A DNA stretch of 64,000 nt from Sarcocystis neurona (lineage: Eukaryota; Apicomplexa; Conoidasida; Eucoccidiorida; Sarcocystidae), in NCBI GenBank assembly GCA_000727475.1, contig KL647294.1:3104266-3168265 (forward strand), given 5' to 3'. Shown piece after piece: positions 57,561 to 64,000 of this stretch. Made by a program: the position numbers and the translations under genes. The notes under the pieces are model-generated. The model did not search any database and was not told the DNA's origin. It was given only the letters and a program-made list of their open reading frames with translations. How positions within the stretch are numbered: position 1 is the stretch's first letter; each line of letters starts with the position of its first letter.

Positions 57561-60500
57561 CTTGCTGAATTCAATGGAGAGCAACAGCAGCCGCCAAGTC
57601 GTCTCGCGCAAGTGTGCTTCCGAAGGAAAAGCTGAGAGAAGAAGATGCGATGCAGACGTTCGAAAAAAGGCCAAGACGGGCGTATGCCTGCTTCGGAGTG
57701 TCGCTCTCTTCCGCTATGTACGCAGCACGGGAGACCCGCAACGGTCCTTCTGGGCAGCTGCAAGAGCGAGGCTACAATACTGTCACTGCTGCAGCTAACT
57801 GCTTTGCAGTCTTCCCGATCTGCTGCTGTTCAGCACATCGAGCCTTGCGCAAGCGCTTCCTTCTGGTGGAAGACGCCTGACTCCACTGGTGCTGCTTTAC
57901 AGGGCAGCGGTGCTGCTGCCACAGCCACCGCTGCTGTTATTGTTACGGCTAACAACACTGCCGTTGTTGCGAATTCACTCGTCGCGTCCACACCGCTGTC
58001 ACAACAGGAGAGACAAAGCTTCCCCTCTGTGGCGCTTTCTGTAGAAACCCTGTTCGACGTGACTGCGCTTCTTGTTGAAAAAGACTTCGTTCTCAGCCGA
58101 CAGGCAGCGCTACCTGTCGCAATGGGGTGCAGACTGCAACCGGGGCCTGCTGCAGTCCTCGGCAACGACTGGGTCTTCAGGCGGAGCTCTACGGTAGCGT
58201 GGGCAAAAATCGCCGTCACGACCCCCCTTTGGGGAGAACGCACCGTTTTCCCCCGGTCGATGCTGCTAACGGACTCGAGTCGTTGTTGACTGTCGTGTTC
58301 GTACACCGGAACTCAACGGCAACGGAAGGGAAAAAATGCGCTTCACTTCGCCCCCGCCCAATACAGAACGTTTTTCACGAACCGAGCATTACGTCTGTGA
58401 AGTACAAACACTTTATCTCTTCTTCTCTGCCACAAAAATCCACCCTTCGCAATGCACCTGTACAATAACCACTCACAAAGATGCAGGACTCGACCTGTCT
58501 GCCTCTACGCGAGGCAGAAGCAATCTTCCGAACGATCCAGAAAGGCCGTGCGTTTCTCTATCTTCTCGGGAGAAAATCCATGCGTCTGTCTTTACGCCAG
58601 CTGTACGTGTGGCTCATTTACGCAGGTCTCGAATGGGGTAAAGTGTCGTTCTTCGATAGAGCCATACTAGTGTCCACCACAAAGCAGCAGCAGCAATCAC
58701 GAGCCCTCGCTTTGCCACTTCGACAACAGCAGGAGAGCCGCCGCTCTAATAGATTTTTTCTCGGTTTAGACGAGAAATTTGGAGGGTCTGTCTCAGTAGT
58801 CCGAGCGGATGGAATTTCCTCTCTTTGAAAAACACACCCCCGCGATATTACGCACCACCACAAGAAAGCGATTCATCAACAGCAGCAGCCTTCTTCTACT
58901 AATCTAACCGACAACACCGACTCTAGTCCGCCTTCTACGTTCACGAGTGAATTCAGTATCTAATATCTCTCTGCCCCCACACAGCTCCCCGATGGTCGTG
59001 TTGCACTTCTCGCTGTTTGGTGTAGTGCTATCTCTGCCGTTACTGCTGCTTACACTGTTCGCAGTCGCCGCCGCTTCGACACCGCTTTCAAAAGGGAACA
59101 AAGCTAATCTCGTGTCGCGCTTCGTCTTTGGTGAGAAATTCGGTTCTACAGGACTGCGCCTTTTTTGAATGGACAGAGTGTGATCTCAGCTGACAGAAAG
59201 GGCGCGCTGCAGTGGTGCATAGCTGGGTCCCACCGCATTCCTGGGCAACTTCTGGACTTCCGCAGACAGTTGTAGAACACAACGTAGCCTCGCTGACAAC
59301 CGCCGACGTTGTCGCTGACAGAACTCCTCCTCGTGTTGCCGCCTTCTGTTGCCGTTTGCATGCTGTTGCTCCAGCGCGTGTAGTGGTGTTGTCCTTGTTG
59401 GTGGATGCAAATGAACAGCTAAGGAGCGACGTGCTAGAGCAGTCGTCGCAGCGCCTGCGGCAGCAGCAGGAGCGGCGTCCACAGAAGGGAGTTCCGGAAG
59501 AACGGGTAAGAGATGGACAGCGGCACACCGCGACGGATCCGTCAACAACGCTACAGCGAAACACACACAGAGCGGGAAGCAGGACGGAAGTACGGCATAT
59601 ACGGGGGAAATCGCGCACTCCCGCGGTGACGGTGAATACACATGTGGAAGGTGAACCGCAGCGCGGATGGTGAACGAGACGAAGCAGGCGGACGAGGGCG
59701 GCGACAAGGAGGGGACGGAAGAAAACACGGGACAAGGACACGGAGAAAGAGAAGACAAAAATCAAGTGGAGAAGCCGTAGAGGAGAATAGAACGGAAACG
59801 CGACACAGCAGGCGGGGAGACAAGGAAAGAGCCAAAAACGGATGCGTGATTATGTATACAAAACAAGATGTTTGGGAGGCCTCGATGCCCACGGAAGAAA
59901 AAAGAATATGTGGCACGACGGCAGTGCGTCTCTACGTGTTTTCAACCTACGCGTACACATATTTTCATGTACGGTATGTAAATATAGCCTCACGTCTACG
60001 TATAGATGTATCTATGCCCACGTATCTGCGTGTTAAAATGTGCACCTGGATTAGGGGTGCATGCGTACCGGAGACAAACTTGTGAAGAATACGGCAGTAG
60101 AAAGAGAAAAAACTTCTGGTGATGCTGCGAACGGAACGGGGAGATTCGGACATTAAGAGACACAAAGGACGGGGAACGCTCACGTCAAAAATTAACGAAG
60201 GGGCAACGGGACGGACGAGTGGCGCGACGGTACGGCTCGATGTGTCGCGTTGGAGGAGGAAAGTCACTGCACATACAAAATCTGTACGTGGTGAGGCGAC
60301 AGATGGTCGATGGGGAAAGGGAGGAAGAAACGAAGAAGCAGTACGATAGGCTTGTTAAACAAAGGTTCTGTCAGAGGGGAGGTTAGCACTGGCGACAAAG
60401 GCGCACCGAAAGCTGGCGTACTCGGAGCGGAACGGTAGAAACACCGAAGAGGGAGGACGGCCATAGACACGGAGACACCAAGGGAGAACCTCAAAAAGTG

Positions 60501-61020
60501 GTGGGAATAGTCCGGGAAATCAATCACTTTCGGCTTACTTTCAGGAAATCTGAAAAGAAGTACGGTTGATCTGCGGCGGGAATATTCCGAGGCAATCAAA
60601 GCTCAGTGTAGCCTCACCAGCCAGGCCGCTGCAAAACAAGTCTCACCACCGGCCGGGGCCGACGCTGAACCGCAACGCGCAGGCGGCGCATTCACACCTA
60701 CAGAACAGTTGGCACACCTTCGACTGTACTATGCCCATATACGCGCCTAAGATGACATATAAACCCAGCGCCGATACACAAAATCACGTTGTGCAGATAT
60801 CTGCGGAGAAAGACACACAAATGTGCAGACTCTCGATTTTGGACAGACATGCACATTCAAACATTTCGGTTCAGAACACACATGTGCATACAGTTTTACA
60901 TTGTCCTTTGGGCGGATACATTGACACGCACATGTAGACCTGAAGTGATGCGTGTCTATGTTCTGGTATGCAGATGTTACCTGTTGTGCGTACGCATCTA
61001 CACACATCCACAGATACGAC
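57561..61020. other. Region upstream of Sec62 without a confident gene
   Basis: Several open frames exist on both strands (for example 57645-58289 plus, 58481-58828 plus, 59088-59765 minus), but none shows a domain, and their splice sites do not chain. One plus-strand frame has a signal-peptide-like start (VVLHFSLFGVVLSLPLLLL from the ATG at 58992) ending at a TTTG|GTGAGA donor; it could be a first exon of a secreted protein. Purine-rich stretches on the plus strand lie at about 59650-59840 and 60110-60420. The Sec62 promoter should lie just above 57561. Confidence 0.4.
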
Positions 61021-61027
61021 AGCATGT

Positions 61028-61048
61028 GTACATATATATATATACATA
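61028..61048. repeat. TA dinucleotide repeat
   Basis: Alternating AT run; more AT/GT-rich sequence follows to about 61310. Confidence 0.85.
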
Positions 61049-61451
61049 GAAAGACAGATATAGATAGAGAGAGATGAATATGTACATATTTACATATATG
61101 TGTGCGTACAGAATGCTCTCATGGGTCCAGAAATCCTGGAGCCCGGATATATATGAATGCGACAAGCACTGGTTTCTTGCACGTGATCTTGAATACTGCT
61201 GGACGTAGCCTCTGAGGTTCCTAAGTGTTTCTATGTACCTGAGCCCATCAAATCACTACGACAATGTGTGCGCGTGTATATATAGAAATGTATATATATA
61301 TATGTATATGCGAATTCACTACACCAGGACGTGCGTAGCGTATGTGTGTGTGCGTGTGCAGAAATTCATTCACGAAGATGCTGAAACTTCCATGTACTTT
61401 AGCCGTACACAGGCTCGTAAATATTCAAGTGCTGAAACAATGGTTACACAC

Positions 61452-61537
61452 GTGTGTGCATACGCTGATTTCAGCGTCTCAGTGCTGAGACACTTGTCAT
61501 ACATGTGTGTGCATAGTCTTATTTCAGCGTCTCAGTG
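61452..61537 (+). repeat. Direct repeat, two 33-bp copies 53 bp apart
   Basis: Copies at 61452-61484 and 61505-61537 share GTGTGTGCATA at the start and ATTTCAGCGTCTCAGTG at the end. A short palindrome (GTCTCAGTGCTGAGAC) sits between them, and an inverted partner (ACACACTGAG) follows near 61550. Confidence 0.75.
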
Positions 61538-62087
61538 TGTACATTACTACACACTGAGGCAGCATCGTAAAGCTGGGTTCACCTGTGAAAAGCCTGTATC
61601 CAGCGGCCTCATTCCCCTCTACAGGTTCTTTATTGACAGCTGCGCTTTTACGGCTGAATCCAAATGCACATGTATACTGTCTACATATTTCTCACAGCAA
61701 GCGAGCACATACTTGAACTGCTCAAGTACGGAAAATTAGTGCTCAAAGTCTTTCTCGACTTTTTGCATACGTGTAACACGAGAGAAAAGAATACGCATCA
61801 CGTGCCCGCTCGTCAACATATGCACACATATATGTGTACCAATGAATGTGCATACACTCACATACAGATATAGAACCGTATGTTTGCCTCTCTGCTGCGA
61901 AAGATGGCATACGATGATGATACCAAGACGGCCCACGCATTTATCCTCCTTGCACACATTCACATTTGTACATCCACTTACTGGGAGCCGCGCGCATCCG
62001 GCTGTCTTGCAGAAATTTAACTTTGAAGGTCGTCTGTATGGAACTGTACACTATCCGCGACACGAAAACAGATGCACGTACATATAA

Positions 62088-62236
62088 TGGCGTAGGCAAC
62101 CGTGAAACTCCCTCTACAGCAGAAATGCACAACTGCTATTCATTTTTTGAATAAAGTACGTATACATACATGTAGTGGCGTGGGCTACTGTAGAACTCCG
62201 TCTACAGCAAAAGCGGAGAACTGCTATTCATTTTGA
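62088..62236 (+). repeat. Imperfect direct repeat, about 62 bp, 88 bp apart
   Basis: Copy 1 is 62088-62150 and copy 2 is 62176-62236. Both start TGGCGT and contain CTCTACAGC- or GTCTACAGC-like sequence and AACTGCTATTCATTTT. The two differ at about 12 positions. Confidence 0.8.
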
Positions 62237-63680
62237 GAGGCTTAGCGAGTCTTCACCCGCTGCAGTGCCTGCTTTCGGTCCGCTTTTCTGTGGAGCGTGT
62301 TGTGCATCATTGAGCACAGGTATGGCTTAGTCCAGTGAAAGTATGACGGTCGCTGTTTTTAGACGCTTCAGTGAGAAGTCGCTACATCTCGCATACGCAA
62401 GGTGCACACTTTTCAGACACCGTTGCCGCCATCTGACTCTCTTTTTCCTTGTTCTCTCGTCCGTCTTGCTTGCTTACATCGTTGCAGGAGAGAGTGTTAT
62501 GCGCTGAAAACCTCCACTGGCTTGGGCTTATGGTAGTCTGGTGGTAAACACTACACGCGGGCAGTCAGCCGTGCGGAATCCTGCGCCCGTCTTCGTCTGC
62601 GGCCGACGTCCGCAGAATTCCTCACCTGTTCCATATTCTAATGTCGGGCACTACATGCAGGTAACAACGGCTTCTTTCTGGTAGCGCTTGACTGGAGGGA
62701 CCTCTCACAATTCTGCCTTCGTCTAATTCTTCCGTAGTATTCATGTGAGATAGAAACGGGGTCTCTCACCCGTCCGCCTTCTAAAGACTGGTATCCTCTT
62801 TCTCCAAAACGCCAAATGTTACTCTTCTGTTCTCACCTCAACTTCCTGTTGTCCGTTTAAAAAGTGCCACTTAAAAGGGTACCTTTAGGTGACTTTTTAC
62901 TCTTACTTTTCCGGAGCTGTCTCTTTCCTTGAAGGTACTGGCATCACCCCGAGCAAGCGCCTGACGGCTAGCGGAGGTGGTCTCCCGACCCCCCGGCTAA
63001 CAATACCGTCTGGTCAAATATGGGTCCACCTTTCTTCTTCGCAAGTAGATATCAACCATATTTTTTGCCTACTATCTTCATCTTTTTTTAGCATGTGCCG
63101 TGAGAGCCGTTGTCGCACGCGCCACCGTCCTCACCTGTCTGCGCCGGTTCACATGCAGAATTATGCGCTCGATGAACCGTTTCTTACGTCACCGCGGCTT
63201 GTCTTCCCAGTAAGTTTTTTCCTGCCAGTCCCCGCCTTCTCGGTGTCAGGCGTTCTCTTGCTTACCGCCTTCCGCAACCTTTTGCCAGGCATTTCTGTTT
63301 CTCACTGCTGTAAGGATAAGCTATTCCGTCCCGGACTGCCTCTCTCGCTTCATTTTCGACGTTCCTCCCCTCCGTTTGCTATCCAGACTTTTTCCCAGTG
63401 CGTATACGTAGAGTCTAATTGGGCGACGCTACTGCGGCACAGCGTCAAGACTAGTCTGCGCCCGTTGGTCCCCTTTGTCCACATCTTCTCCTTGGGCCCT
63501 GAGTCCTTTTCTGGAAGTGTACACATACAGTCTGGGAGGCATATACAGTTTGGGAATTACGGTTCTGGTCGAGACACTTTCCCGTCCCCCGCTGAGGTGT
63601 AGTGCTCTCTCAAGACGTCTGATCCAGCAGTTGGGGACACATGCACGCTATGGCAGTTCCTTCGAGCATACTGCGCAATT

Positions 63681-63910
63681 GTGCCCGATCTACTGCGATT
63701 TAGCGGCTTACGTATTTTGCTCTGCGACTGGGGCCCCGTGTGTTGGCCTACCTGTCTAGCGCATTTCGGACGTCTTCTTTTCTGCGATTGTGTGCCCGAT
63801 CCATTGCGAATCAGCGGCTTGTGTATTTTGCCGTGCGACTGGGGCCCTGTTTGCTGCTCTGCCTGTTGCATCGTCTAGCGCGTATCGGACGCCCTCTTTC
63901 TTGCGGATGG
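63681..63910. repeat. Tandem repeat, period 111-119 bp, two copies
   Basis: Copy 1 is 63681-63791 and copy 2 is 63792 to about 63910. Shared blocks include GTGCCCGATC, GCGACTGGGGCCC and TCTAGCGC. The second copy has about 8 extra bases in its middle. Both strands stay open: minus gives a basic repeated peptide (TGPQSHGKIHKPL, TGPQSQSKIRKPL), plus a hydrophobic Cys-rich one. It may continue beyond the window edge. Confidence 0.8.
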
Positions 63911-64000
63911 AGTCGTAACCGGTATACGCGAGCCTTGAAGTCGCCTCTCACAAATAACGTCTGAAGCGGTGGCCAAAGTCAAAATACGTCACACTCCTGC

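Larger units (their letters stand above)
61049..64000. other. Repeat-bearing right end without a confident gene
   Basis: Apart from the three direct-repeat sets listed, the longest frame is 237 codons on plus (62889-63602). It is rich in Ser, Pro, Phe and Leu in a way that follows the pyrimidine-rich base composition and has no motif or splice support, so I do not call it. No transposase, reverse transcriptase or terminal repeat was seen. Confidence 0.4.

Noticed and set aside
59088..59765. Minus ORFs of 225 and 190 codons
   Set aside because: Composition follows base skew (Ser/Cys/Leu-rich), the frames overlap each other, and there is no motif.
62520..62600. tRNA-like sequence
   Set aside because: No cloverleaf or proper B box could be drawn here or elsewhere in the window.
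62889..63602. Plus 237-codon ORF
   Set aside because: Pyrimidine-driven Ser/Pro/Phe/Leu composition, no domain, no splice partner.

Overview
The window is nuclear DNA from an intron-rich eukaryote, most likely a coccidian apicomplexan (inference). The grounds are near-neutral base composition, many small exons joined by GT-AG introns, Ala/Ser/Gln-rich low-complexity proteins, a DNA ligase IV (a gene Plasmodium is generally held to lack), and arrays of TA and CA dinucleotides inside introns. No bacterial operons, CRISPR arrays, rRNAs or tRNAs were seen. Nothing in the sequence proves the genus.

I assembled the gene models by hand by following reading frame across splice sites. Several chains close with consistent phase at every junction, and that is the main support for the models that lack a recognised domain.

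Layout. (1) 276-6975, plus: the 3' part of a DNA ligase IV gene (12 exons, N-terminus outside the window) with adenylation core, OB fold and tandem BRCT region. (2) 6976-8437: no gene seen. (3) 8438-17354, minus: a 68-codon protein, a Trp-rich ORF, a 336-aa protein with an acylation-type N-terminus (MGKVCS), a small three-exon gene, and an intronless 1407-aa MoeA-MogA (Cnx1-type) molybdenum-cofactor fusion. (4) 17722-18597, minus: a small four-exon gene; 18598-21275 holds only candidate exons. (5) 21276-30311, minus: a 13-exon, 973-aa coiled-coil protein with an Arg/Ser-rich tail. (6) 32183-38528, plus: a two-exon gene for a 1936-aa low-complexity protein with three 28-residue repeats; its intron carries a 59-bp copy of its own first exon. 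(7) 40013-42783, plus: a six-exon, 335-aa protein ending in a C4 zinc ribbon. (8) 43126-57560, minus: Sec62, a subunit of the ER post-translational translocon, about 330 codons spread over 14.4 kb of microsatellite-rich introns. (9) 57561-64000: no confident gene; several short direct repeats and strand-asymmetric purine tracts.

Functionally the recognised genes are housekeeping: DNA end joining (ligase IV), cofactor synthesis (MoeA-MogA) and secretory protein import (Sec62). The coiled-coil protein, the low-complexity protein, the zinc-ribbon protein and the small genes have no family I recognise. They are the best candidates for undescribed biology here.
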